Source: Anaerolineae bacterium
GTDB taxonomy: Bacteria > Chloroflexota > Anaerolineae > Anaerolineales > Villigracilaceae
Length of the DNA: 8,825 nucleotides
Assembly (NCBI GenBank): GCA_003524705.1
Contig: DQGV01000127.1
Span: 1-8,825, forward strand
Direction: 5' to 3'
Every line of letters starts with the position of its first letter. The stretch's first letter is position 1. This document shows, piece by piece, positions 1 to 6,298 of this stretch. The translations under genes and the position numbers were made by a program. The notes beneath the pieces are model-generated. The model searched no databases. It worked only from the letters and a program-made list of their open reading frames with translations, and had not been told where the DNA came from.

Positions 1-236
1 ATTCCTAAAATAGGCAAACCTGAATCAAAAATAAATTGTTGAATAAATGGCGCATTTTTTTCGTAAACAGATTTTGGTCCGCCTGAAAGAATGAAGCCTT
101 TGGGATTAATCGAAAATATTTTTTCTTGCGGAGCATCCCACGGAAATAATTCACAATACACATTTGATTCACGCACACGTCGCGCGATGATTTGTGCATA
201 TTGTGAGCCGAAATCGAGGATGGCGATAGAATCCAT
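1..236 (-). CDS. guaA: GMP synthase (glutamine-hydrolysing), N-terminal part, cut by left edge
   Basis: GuaA is cytosolic and converts XMP to GMP using glutamine and ATP, the last step of guanine nucleotide synthesis. Only the first 78 codons are present. They read [20 protein letters not shown] at the start, the standard opening of the class I glutamine amidotransferase domain, followed by [10 protein letters not shown] (residues 49-58) and GLPILG at the edge. The catalytic cysteine would be expected within a few residues beyond the edge, so it cannot be checked, and the ATP-pyrophosphatase domain is also off-window. The ATG lies 4 bp after the HIT gene stop, with a weak GGA eight bases upstream that overlaps the end of that gene, so translational coupling is likely. 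xpt, whose product XMP is the GuaA substrate, is two genes upstream in the same direction. Confidence 0.96.
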   Translation of the reverse strand, partial: MDSIAILDFGSQYAQIIARRVRESNVYCELFPWDAPQEKIFSINPKGFILSGGPKSVYEKNAPFIQQFIFDSGLPILG

Positions 237-240
237 AAAT

Positions 241-585
241 TTAATCCGATATCAAATGAAAATGTAAATGTGGAAAATCTTGATAGTCACCGCCATTGAC
301 GATAAGACGATATGCTTTCAAATCGAACTCTTTGACAAGTTTTTGAACACTCATATACAAATCTTTTAGAAAATCAACATCTTGTGAATCAAATTCCGCG
401 AGCGAATCAATTTGTTTTTTGGGAACAATCAACACATGAAATGTATAACTTGGCTTTGGATGATGAAATGCGATTAATGTTGAAGTCTCTTGTAAGCGTT
501 TTACAGGAATAACAAAACTCATATAAGTAAAAATCCATCCTATCAGATAGGTAACAAATCGAAGACGAAGAATTTTACGAATCAT
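241..585 (-). CDS. Small HIT-family (histidine triad) protein with N-terminal hydrophobic segment
   Basis: 114 residues. The histidine triad is clear near the C-terminus: H106-L-H108-F-H110-L-I, preceded by [10 protein letters not shown], which matches the nucleotide-binding loop of HIT hydrolases. H108 should be the nucleophile by family analogy. The [13 protein letters not shown] block (50-62) is also typical of Hint/HIT enzymes, which hydrolyse nucleoside phosphoramidates or other NMP-linked compounds; the substrate here is unknown. Oddities: residues about 8-28 are hydrophobic and aromatic ([19 protein letters not shown]), which could be a membrane segment, and the protein ends four residues after the triad. 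A start at M22 would remove most of the hydrophobic stretch. The chosen ATG has AGGGA nine bases upstream. It lies between xpt and guaA, suggesting but not proving a role in purine nucleotide metabolism. Confidence 0.88.
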   Translation of the reverse strand: MIRKILRLRFVTYLIGWIFTYMSFVIPVKRLQETSTLIAFHHPKPSYTFHVLIVPKKQIDSLAEFDSQDVDFLKDLYMSVQKLVKEFDLKAYRLIVNGGDYQDFPHLHFHLISD

Positions 586-615
586 CGCGAAGCATCCCTG
601 CGGGACGTTTTACAA

Positions 616-645
616 AATATACAAGTCAAAGGTCGAAAGTCACAA
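616..645 (-). promoter_or_regulatory. Possible promoter for the HIT-guaA pair
   Basis: Read on the minus strand, TTGTGA (640-645) and TATATT (616-621) are separated by 18 bp and match the sigma-70 boxes at 4 of 6 and 5 of 6 positions. The -35 box lies inside the heptamer array and the -10 box at its outer edge. The predicted leader would be about 25 nt and contains the AGGGA ribosome site of the HIT gene. The DNA is AT-rich, so a chance match is possible. Confidence 0.35.
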
Positions 646-677
646 ATCAAACTTGCGACCTGCAACCTTTGACTTGT
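621..677. repeat. Mirrored heptamer array (4 direct + 4 inverted 7-mers)
   Basis: Four consecutive 7-mers of consensus RNARRTC (first unit ACAAGTC) occupy 621-648. After a single base at 649, four 7-mers of the inverse consensus RAYYTNY (last unit GACTTGT) occupy 650-677. The outer 13 bases, 621-633 and 665-677, are exact reverse complements, and similarity decays toward the centre. The element fills most of the 97-bp xpt-HIT gap and stops 5 bp short of the xpt stop codon. A transcript could fold into a long hairpin, but no clear T-run follows on the minus strand, so it is not a standard terminator. Confidence 0.8.
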
Positions 678-682
678 GACCA

Positions 683-1255
683 TTAATCCACAAACTCAAT
701 CTTGCCATCTTCCATAGACTTAATGCAAGCAATTGATTCAATCGGCACACCCAGTGGTGATAAAACATCACGCCCGCCTTCAAATATTTTTTCAATCAAA
801 GTGCCAATCCCAACCACTTTAGAACCTGAGGCTTCTGCCAAACGCACCAAACCTAAAATCGTTTGTCCGCTAGCGAGGAAGTCATCAATGATTAACACTT
901 TTTCGTTGTTCGCAAGATATTCAGGTGAAACAATCAACTCCACCATACGACCTTTTGTGTGAGATGGTGCCAGAGTCAAATACACTTGGTCTGGCATCGT
1001 AATCGGTTTTGTCTTACGAGCATACACCACAGGTAAATTCAAATGAATCGCTGTTGTCAATGCTGGCGCAATGCCAGAAATTTCAGCCGTTAAAATTTTA
1101 GTCGCACCCACATTGGCAAACCGTTTTGCAAATTCACGTCCGCACACATCCATGAGATTTGGGTCAACCTGATGATTGACAAAACTATCTACTTTCAAAA
1201 TTCCATTGCCGAGATTCTTGCCATCTTTCAAAATACGTTCTTGCAATTCATTCAT
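683..1255 (-). CDS. xpt: Xanthine phosphoribosyltransferase
   Basis: 190 residues, close to the usual 190-195 of Bacillus-type Xpt, which transfers phosphoribose from PRPP to xanthine to make XMP in the cytosol. The PRPP-binding loop VLIIDDFLASGQ is at residues 120-131. Other blocks typical of Xpt are KVDSFVNHQVDP (21-32), SGIAPA (60-65), PVVYARK (75-81) and GRD (161-163). The start is the ATG at 1253-1255, which has GGAG five bases upstream; a GTG two codons earlier overlaps that GGAG and is unlikely. It is transcribed away from maf and toward the HIT gene and guaA, so XMP made here can be used by GuaA. No purine riboswitch was recognised in the short leader. Confidence 0.95.
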   Translation of the reverse strand: MNELQERILKDGKNLGNGILKVDSFVNHQVDPNLMDVCGREFAKRFANVGATKILTAEISGIAPALTTAIHLNLPVVYARKTKPITMPDQVYLTLAPSHTKGRMVELIVSPEYLANNEKVLIIDDFLASGQTILGLVRLAEASGSKVVGIGTLIEKIFEGGRDVLSPLGVPIESIACIKSMEDGKIEFVD

Positions 1256-1260
1256 ACTCA

Positions 1261-1264
1261 CTCC
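1261..1264 (-). promoter_or_regulatory. Ribosome binding site that decides the xpt start
   Basis: GGAG on the minus strand lies five bases before the ATG at 1255. The in-frame GTG at 1259-1261 shares a base with this motif and so could not use it. This places the xpt start at the ATG, two codons downstream of the longest open frame. Confidence 0.75.
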
Positions 1265-1288
1265 GTTTGACTAGACAGGTTTATTTTG

Positions 1289-1297
1289 ATTTTACCA
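1289..1297 (-). promoter_or_regulatory. Extended -10 promoter candidate for xpt
   Basis: On the minus strand the sequence reads TGG-TAAAAT, an extended -10 element with 5 of 6 matches to TATAAT. No good -35 box is seen at 16-18 bp (TGAAAA at 17 bp), which extended -10 promoters can tolerate. Transcription would begin near 1282, giving a leader of about 27 nt containing the GGAG site. Confidence 0.4.
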
Positions 1298-1352
1298 TTT
1301 ACAAATGACGATTTTCATAACTTATCCGCCATTAATTCATCAAAAATCTCTG

Positions 1353-1361
1353 TGATAGAAT
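1353..1361 (+). promoter_or_regulatory. Extended -10 promoter candidate for maf, leaderless
   Basis: TGA-TAGAAT is an extended -10 element (5 of 6 to TATAAT) that ends seven bases before the GTG start of maf. Transcription would then start at or next to the start codon. No Shine-Dalgarno sequence is present between the box and the GTG, which agrees with a leaderless mRNA. The -35 region is poor. Confidence 0.4.
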
Positions 1362-1368
1362 CTCGCCT

Positions 1369-2052
1369 GTGATTGATTTGATTCTAGCATCCGCTTCACC
1401 CCGTAGGCGACAATTGTTTGCGCTGGGGAACTGGAACTTTGAGGTCATCGTCTCAGCTGTGGATGAAACGCCATTAGAAAATGAGTCGGCGCGGGAATAT
1501 GTTTCACGATTGGCAAAAGATAAGGCTTTGGCAATCAGGTCGAAGGTCAAGAAAGAGGCGGTTATCATCGGCTCAGATACAACGGTGGTAGATGGTCAAG
1601 AAATTCTTGGAAAACCGATTGATGAATCTGATGCTGAAAAAATGTTGAAACAATTACGCGGAAAGAATCATCAAGTGCTGACGGGTATTGCGATATATCG
1701 CGTCAGTGATGAAAAATTGGTAACTGATTTATGTATAACAAATGTGCCAATGCGAAATTATAGTGATGCTGAAATTTTAGCTTACATACAAACTGGTGAC
1801 CCAATGGATAAGGCTGGTGCGTATGCGATTCAACATGCAGAATTCAACCCCATCCAATCTTTAAGTGGATGTTATGCGGGTGTGATGGGTTTGCCGATGT
1901 GTCACATCGTGCGTGGATTAAGAGAATTTGATATTTTTCCAAATGCGAATGTGCCTGTAAATTGTCAGTCACTTTTGAATTATGATTGTGATGTAACAAA
2001 AGAAATTTTGAATAACAAGACTTCCGAAGTTTTGAAAACCTCGGAAGTCTAG
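1369..2052 (+). CDS. maf: Maf/YceF family nucleoside triphosphate pyrophosphatase
   Basis: 227 residues. Maf proteins hydrolyse non-standard or canonical nucleoside triphosphates to monophosphates plus pyrophosphate, and are linked to cell-division arrest and septum activity in bacteria. Family motifs are LILASASPRRRQL (4-16), VDET (31-34), GSDTTVV with the catalytic aspartate D70, GKP (81-83), HQVLTG (101-106) and DKAGAYAIQ (147-155). The fold ends near residue 189, so about 38 residues are extra compared with the usual length of about 190-200. The last 11, KTSEVLKTSEV, are encoded by a DNA palindrome and look like repeat sequence captured into the frame. The start is GTG, with no ribosome site and a -10 box close upstream. 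A cell-wall transpeptidase follows after 10 bp, recalling the maf-mreBCD neighbourhood of Bacillus. Confidence 0.93.
   Translation: MIDLILASASPRRRQLFALGNWNFEVIVSAVDETPLENESAREYVSRLAKDKALAIRSKVKKEAVIIGSDTTVVDGQEILGKPIDESDAEKMLKQLRGKNHQVLTGIAIYRVSDEKLVTDLCITNVPMRNYSDAEILAYIQTGDPMDKAGAYAIQHAEFNPIQSLSGCYAGVMGLPMCHIVRGLREFDIFPNANVPVNCQSLLNYDCDVTKEILNNKTSEVLKTSEV
2018..2050. repeat. 33-nt palindrome at the 3' end of maf
   Basis: AGACTTCCGA (2018-2027) is exactly complementary to TCGGAAGTCT (2041-2050). After one mismatch the inner bases GTTT and AAAC also pair, leaving a three-base loop centred on 2034. Each arm contains the smaller near-palindrome ACTTC-N-GAAGT or its GGAAGT variant, so both encode KTSEV and together give the maf C-terminus. 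The maf stop TAG overlaps the final base of the right arm. A purine-rich stretch carrying the next gene's ribosome site follows, not a T-run, so termination is unlikely; mRNA processing or stability is possible. Confidence 0.85.
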
Positions 2053-2062
2053 AGGAAAAAGA

Positions 2063-4318
2063 ATGAAGTCATATCGTTGGTTAAATTTTGTTTTGATAAT
2101 GTTAATTCTGGTTGCTTGTTCTTCTAACAATGGAGGCGGCATTTCTGAAATTTTTGCAACGGATACTCCCCTACCCACTGCAAAAGTAGATGTAACCCCT
2201 GCGCCAGATGCTCAAGCGGCAGTGACTTCATTTTTTGATTTGTTGAAAGAAAATAATTACGAAGGCATGTATGCTATGCTTTCACAAGCCAGCCGTGATG
2301 GCATCACACTTGAAGATTTTTCAAAACGCTGGGTTGATGCTTTGAATGAAATGAGTGCTAGTGATTTTGAGGTTGTAATCACCTCATCACAAATTAGCCC
2401 GCGCGATGCAGAAGTTAGTTATAGCATTACATATCAAACTGCATTGGCAGGTGATATTCAACGCGATATTGTGATGCGTCTTAAAAATGAAGATAGTAAT
2501 TGGAAAGTGCAATGGGATGATGCTTTAATTTTGCCTGAATTAGCAGGTGGAAATCAACTTGCTATGGAATACAGCGTCCCTGCTCGCGGCGATATTTATG
2601 ATAAAGAAGGTCTGCCGATTGTTACACAATCTGCCGCGTTAGCGTTTGGGATTGATACAGGTGCAATCAACCCTGATTTACGCAACACGTTGACGGCTGA
2701 ACTAGGTTTATTATGTGGCTTTGACCCGCTTAACATTGAAAATCAAATTGACGCGGCTGGACCTGGTTGGTACTTGCCGATGTGTGAAGCAACTCGTGCC
2801 GAAGCCCAAAGATTGCTTTCTATTAATCCCGGCGGACTCGTCGTTCAGGAATATGAATCTCGCTATTATGCACAGAGTGGGCTTGCTCCACAAGTTGTTG
2901 GTTATACACTCCCAATCTCTGCCGAACAATATGATGATTATAGACGCAGAGGATATAACGGAAGTGAACGTATCGGGCAAGATGGTATTGAGGCTTGGGC
3001 TGAAGATTACTTAGCCGGTAAACACGGAGGCATTTTGCGTGTGGTTAGCCCTACTGGACAAATTATTTCTACACTAGGGCAAAGAAGTAGTCCAGAGCCA
3101 GCCGATTCGGTGTACTTAACGATTGATAGCAATTTACAAAGCTATGCCCAAAGAGCACTTGAGTTTTTCCGTGGTGCCATTGTTGTTATGGAAGTGGATA
3201 CAGGCAGAATTTTAGCCATGGCATCTAGCCCTGAGTTTGACCCAAATTATTTTGCACCTAATAACCCTAACAATCAAGGGATAACAGATATGCTCAATGC
3301 TGGTGGAACACTTAATCGTGCCACGCAAGGGCAATATCCGCTTGGTTCAGTTTTCAAAATTATCACTATGGCGGCTGGGTTAGAAAGTGGTTTGTATCTA
3401 GCCGATTCTCCTTATGATTGTCAATATGAATTTACAGAAGTAGAAGGTTTTACTTTATACGATTGGACGTATGATTATTGCCAACAAGCATTATCACGAG
3501 GTGATGCCTGTAATACATCAACAACTACACCCTCTGGCTTGCTGACTTTACAAGAAGGGTTGATGCGTTCTTGTAATCCATATTTCTGGCATATTGGAAA
3601 TGATTTATATACAAATTGGCAACGCCCCAATGATATTGCTAATATGGCGCGTGGATTTGGGCTTGGCTCAGTAACTGGCATTGATCAATTACCAGAAGCC
3701 GCCGGGCAAATTTTAGACCCAGCCAGTCAAGTAGATGCAGTTAATCAAGCCATTGGTCAAGGGGATGTGCAAGTGACACCTTTGCAAGTAGCCCGCTTCA
3801 CAGCCGCAATTGCAAATGGTGGCACGTTATATCGTCCACAAATTGTAGAAAGAATTCAACCTGTAGATGGTGACCCAATCCTCGTCTTCCGTCCAGAAGC
3901 AAATGGCACACTTCCAGTGCGAGCTGAAAACTTAGCAGTGATTCAAGAAGCGATGTTTATGGTCACAAACTTCAATCGCGGAACAGCGCGTAATAACATT
4001 CGCGGCATTCAATTTGATACAGCCGGCAAAACCGGTACAGCTGAATCCGGTAGTGGCTTACCACATGCTTGGTTTGCAGGTTACACACTCAATGAAGAAG
4101 AACGAACTGGCAAACCACATATTGCCATTGCCATCATCGTTGAAAATGCCGGGCAAGGCTCAGACTTTGCCGTGCCACTTTTCCGTTACATGGTAGAGGC
4201 ATATTATTTCGGAAGCCCCGGCAGAATTTCTTATGACTTTGGTCAAATTGGTTTTCCACTTCCTACACCTACACCTTTTGGTTTCTTCGACCCCAATACG
4301 GATGATGGTGACAATTAG
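2063..4318 (+). CDS. Lipoprotein class B penicillin-binding protein (D,D-transpeptidase) with MecA-like N-domain
   Basis: 751 residues. It cross-links peptidoglycan outside the membrane. The N-terminus is a lipoprotein signal peptide with lipobox LVAC, so C19 should be lipidated. After a TP-rich linker, residues about 48-155 resemble the NTF2-like MecA_N domain, ending NWKVQWDDALILPEL as in PBP2a-type proteins. The dimerisation domain follows, with RGDIYDKEG (175-183) and ERIGQDGIE (302-310). The transpeptidase domain (about 370-715) has all three catalytic motifs: S429-V-F-K432, S503-C-N505 and K656-T-G-T659. Two cysteines lie in the dimerisation domain (218, 241) and three in an insertion after SxxK (453, 473, 483), which could form disulfides. 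The C-terminus has a PTPTP tail. GAGGA six bases before the ATG is a good ribosome site. No antibiotic resistance follows from the MecA-like domain alone. Confidence 0.94.
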   Translation: MKSYRWLNFVLIMLILVACSSNNGGGISEIFATDTPLPTAKVDVTPAPDAQAAVTSFFDLLKENNYEGMYAMLSQASRDGITLEDFSKRWVDALNEMSASDFEVVITSSQISPRDAEVSYSITYQTALAGDIQRDIVMRLKNEDSNWKVQWDDALILPELAGGNQLAMEYSVPARGDIYDKEGLPIVTQSAALAFGIDTGAINPDLRNTLTAELGLLCGFDPLNIENQIDAAGPGWYLPMCEATRAEAQRLLSINPGGLVVQEYESRYYAQSGLAPQVVGYTLPISAEQYDDYRRRGYNGSERIGQDGIEAWAEDYLAGKHGGILRVVSPTGQIISTLGQRSSPEPADSVYLTIDSNLQSYAQRALEFFRGAIVVMEVDTGRILAMASSPEFDPNYFAPNNPNNQGITDMLNAGGTLNRATQGQYPLGSVFKIITMAAGLESGLYLADSPYDCQYEFTEVEGFTLYDWTYDYCQQALSRGDACNTSTTTPSGLLTLQEGLMRSCNPYFWHIGNDLYTNWQRPNDIANMARGFGLGSVTGIDQLPEAAGQILDPASQVDAVNQAIGQGDVQVTPLQVARFTAAIANGGTLYRPQIVERIQPVDGDPILVFRPEANGTLPVRAENLAVIQEAMFMVTNFNRGTARNNIRGIQFDTAGKTGTAESGSGLPHAWFAGYTLNEEERTGKPHIAIAIIVENAGQGSDFAVPLFRYMVEAYYFGSPGRISYDFGQIGFPLPTPTPFGFFDPNTDDGDN

Positions 4319-4326
4319 GTTCATAT

Positions 4327-5238
4327 TTGGCAAACTCAAATAATACAAAAGGATTAATCATCAAAGCCCAATCCGGTTTCTTTTGGGTAGAAACCGGTGC
4401 GGGCATTATTATTTGTCAATTACGCGGTAAGTTAAAGCAAGGCAGAGCCACAGGTGATATTGCCGCACTGGGCGACCATGTTGAAATTACAATATTGCCA
4501 GATAAAAGCGGGGTGATAGAAAATGTCCAAGAGCGCAAACAGGCATTGGTCAGGTTAGACCCGCGCCCGCAGGGCGAGTATCAACAAATATTATTAGCCA
4601 ATGCCGATCAAGCCGTTTTTGTTTTCGCATGTGCAAATCCAAATCCAAAATTAAAAATGTTAGACCGTTTCTTAGTCATTGCAGAAAAACAAAAAATTCC
4701 GCCAATCATCATTGCCAATAAAATTGATCTCGTTGAAAATCCGAAAGAAATTTTTGGTTTATATGAAAACATTGGTTATCGTGTCATTTATACATCTATA
4801 AAAAATAACATTGGCATTGATGAATTAAAAAATCAATTACAAAATAAAATCAGTGCATTGGCGGGTCCAAGCGGTGTTGGAAAATCAAGTTTATTAAATG
4901 AAATTCAAAATGAACTTGGCTTGAGAGTTAATGAAATAAGCAAATCAATGAACAAAGGCAAACACACAACGGTCACGCGTGAAATGTTCAAACTCGATGG
5001 CGGCGGATATGTTGCCGATACACCGGGCTGGAAAAGTTTAGGATTATGGGATACTGAACCCGAAGAACTAGAAGCATACTTTCCTGAATTACGAACTCTT
5101 GTTTCAGATTGCCAATTCAGCAATTGCTCGCACCAACACGAACCCGGTTGCGCAATATTATCTGCATTAAAAGAAAATAAAATTCATCAAGAAAGATATG
5201 ATTCATTCATTCGATTAAGAAGCGGGAAAGATTACTAA
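4327..5238 (+). CDS. rsgA: Ribosome small subunit-dependent GTPase A
   Basis: 303 residues, normal for RsgA, a circularly permuted GTPase that checks late 30S subunit maturation. An N-terminal OB-fold is expected in the first 75 residues. The GTPase motifs come in the permuted order: NKID (G4, 131-134), TSIK (G5, 156-159), GPSGVGKSS (G1, 180-188), the T-rich GKHTTVTRE switch (211-219) and DTPG (G3, 231-234). The C-terminal zinc knuckle is C262-X4-C267-X-H269-X5-C275, exactly the family spacing. The start is TTG, nine bases after the last base of the upstream stop, with a weak AGG seven bases before it; an in-frame stop just upstream excludes a longer form. The 8-bp gap indicates co-transcription with the penicillin-binding protein gene. 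Confidence 0.95.
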   Translation: MANSNNTKGLIIKAQSGFFWVETGAGIIICQLRGKLKQGRATGDIAALGDHVEITILPDKSGVIENVQERKQALVRLDPRPQGEYQQILLANADQAVFVFACANPNPKLKMLDRFLVIAEKQKIPPIIIANKIDLVENPKEIFGLYENIGYRVIYTSIKNNIGIDELKNQLQNKISALAGPSGVGKSSLLNEIQNELGLRVNEISKSMNKGKHTTVTREMFKLDGGGYVADTPGWKSLGLWDTEPEELEAYFPELRTLVSDCQFSNCSHQHEPGCAILSALKENKIHQERYDSFIRLRSGKDY

Positions 5239-5258
5239 CCCACTTCACGCCTCTTTCT

Positions 5259-5300
5259 TGACTGCAACTTGTTACCTGTAACCTGATACTTTATACTTAA
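5259..5300 (+). repeat. Direct heptamer array upstream of holB
   Basis: A six-base unit (GACTGC, 5260-5265) is followed by five 7-mers in strict register from 5266 to 5300, for example AACTTGT and AACCTGA, consensus WACYTDW. The units resemble those at 650-677 in the same orientation (RAYYTNY), but no inverted half is present. The array ends five bases before the holB ATG and overlaps its likely promoter. Confidence 0.65.
5269..5297 (+). promoter_or_regulatory. Promoter candidate for holB, leaderless
   Basis: TTGTTA (5269-5274) and TATACT (5292-5297) are 17 bp apart and match the sigma-70 consensus at 4 of 6 and 5 of 6 positions. The -10 box ends eight bases before the ATG at 5306, so the transcript would begin at or within a base or two of the start codon. 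No Shine-Dalgarno motif is present, which fits leaderless translation. Both boxes fall in the heptamer array. Confidence 0.5.
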
Positions 5301-5305
5301 CCTCA

Positions 5306-6295
5306 ATGACTGACAACTGGAATCTCCTCGGGCACGAATGGGCAGTGGATATGCTTCGTCAACACGTTGCACGTGGAGATATTCGTCATGCTTATCTTTT
5401 GAGCGGTTCTCCCGGCATCGGCAAACGGACGTTAGCTTTAAGACTCGCGCAAGCATTAAATTGTGAAAAACCAATTTCAGCAGGAACACCTTGCTTTACT
5501 TGTAGAACATGCAAACAAATTGATTCAATGGCACATCCTGATTTAACAATCATCCAAGCCGAAACAGAAGGCGGGACTCTAAAAGTTGAACAAGTGCGTG
5601 ACATTCAACGAACGTTAAATCTCAAACCATATCAATCTCAATATCGTGTGGCTATATTTTTACGCTTCCACGAAGCGAATGCTAACGCGGCAAATGCCCT
5701 GCTCAAAACGTTGGAAGAAGCGCCGAGTCATGCTATTTTGATTCTGACAGCAGAAAATCCAGAACAGTTATTGCCCACCATTAATTCACGTTGTGAAATT
5801 TTGAGATTAAGACCTTTACCAATTGAAGCCATCACAAATGATTTAATACACAAAGGTTTAGATGAAGACAGCGCGCGTTTGCTGGCGCACATCTCTGGTG
5901 GTAGACCGGGCTTTGCCCGAAAACTTGTAGATGATGTAAATTTGTTAGAAAAACGCGATGAGCAATTAAACGATTTACAAACTTTATTACCAGCCGCACG
6001 TGTTGAAAAATTTGCTTACGCCGATAAACTTGCAAAAGATAAAGACATCATGCGCCAAACAATTTTAGTCTGGCTTTCATATTGGCGAGACGTTTTACTA
6101 CGAGTCGCTGGTGCAGAGACTCCATTAATCAACATAGACCGCAACATGGAAATTGAATTTTTAGCAGGCAGGTTAGATTTATCGTCAGCGAGGAAAGTGG
6201 TCAGCAATTTAGAAGGGGTGTTAGAAAAGATGGATAGAAATGTAAATTCACGTTTACTAGCTGAAGTGTTGTTATTAGACTTGCCAAAAGTTTAA
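5306..6295 (+). CDS. holB: DNA polymerase III clamp-loader subunit delta'
   Basis: 329 residues, the usual HolB length. It is part of the clamp loader that places the sliding clamp on DNA. The opening NWNLLGHEWAVDMLRQHVARG and RHAYLLSG is typical of DnaX/HolB proteins. The P-loop region is GSPGIGKRT (34-42), with R41 where Walker A motifs have S/T. A zinc module of C53-X9-C63-X2-C66-X2-C69 follows. The Walker B region reads VAIFLRFHEAN (115-125) without the acidic pair, then ANALLKTLEEAP (129-140) and NSRC (160-163), the arginine-finger-bearing SRC motif. The weakened ATPase motifs with an intact SRC favour delta' over the tau/gamma subunit DnaX, as does the length. It sits 67 bp after rsgA with its own promoter candidate, and 3 bp before a membrane protein gene. 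Confidence 0.9.
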   Translation: MTDNWNLLGHEWAVDMLRQHVARGDIRHAYLLSGSPGIGKRTLALRLAQALNCEKPISAGTPCFTCRTCKQIDSMAHPDLTIIQAETEGGTLKVEQVRDIQRTLNLKPYQSQYRVAIFLRFHEANANAANALLKTLEEAPSHAILILTAENPEQLLPTINSRCEILRLRPLPIEAITNDLIHKGLDEDSARLLAHISGGRPGFARKLVDDVNLLEKRDEQLNDLQTLLPAARVEKFAYADKLAKDKDIMRQTILVWLSYWRDVLLRVAGAETPLINIDRNMEIEFLAGRLDLSSARKVVSNLEGVLEKMDRNVNSRLLAEVLLLDLPKV

Positions 6296-6298
6296 GGT

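Noticed and set aside
621..677. CRISPR-like repeat
   Set aside because: Units are 7 bases with no spacers, and the array is mirrored, so it is not a CRISPR array.
702..962. Plus-strand 86-codon open frame opposite xpt
   Set aside because: It lies wholly antisense to a well-supported gene, and its translation shows no family features.
683..1261. xpt starting at the upstream GTG (1259-1261)
   Set aside because: This GTG overlaps the GGAG ribosome site that is properly spaced for the ATG two codons later.
1256..1368. Purine riboswitch in front of xpt
   Set aside because: Bacillus xpt has one, but the likely leader here is only about 27 nt and the whole spacer shows no three-way-junction layout or purine-aptamer core.
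2018..2050. Intrinsic terminator after maf
   Set aside because: The hairpin is strong, but it is followed by a purine-rich stretch and the next gene's start, not by a T-run.
2715..3014. Plus-strand 99-codon frame inside the penicillin-binding protein gene
   Set aside because: It is an out-of-frame overlap with a conserved coding region, with no ribosome site or recognisable product.
2063..4318. Acquired beta-lactam resistance gene (mecA-like)
   Set aside because: The MecA_N-like domain is widespread in native penicillin-binding proteins; the gene sits in a housekeeping operon with local sequence style and no mobile element nearby.
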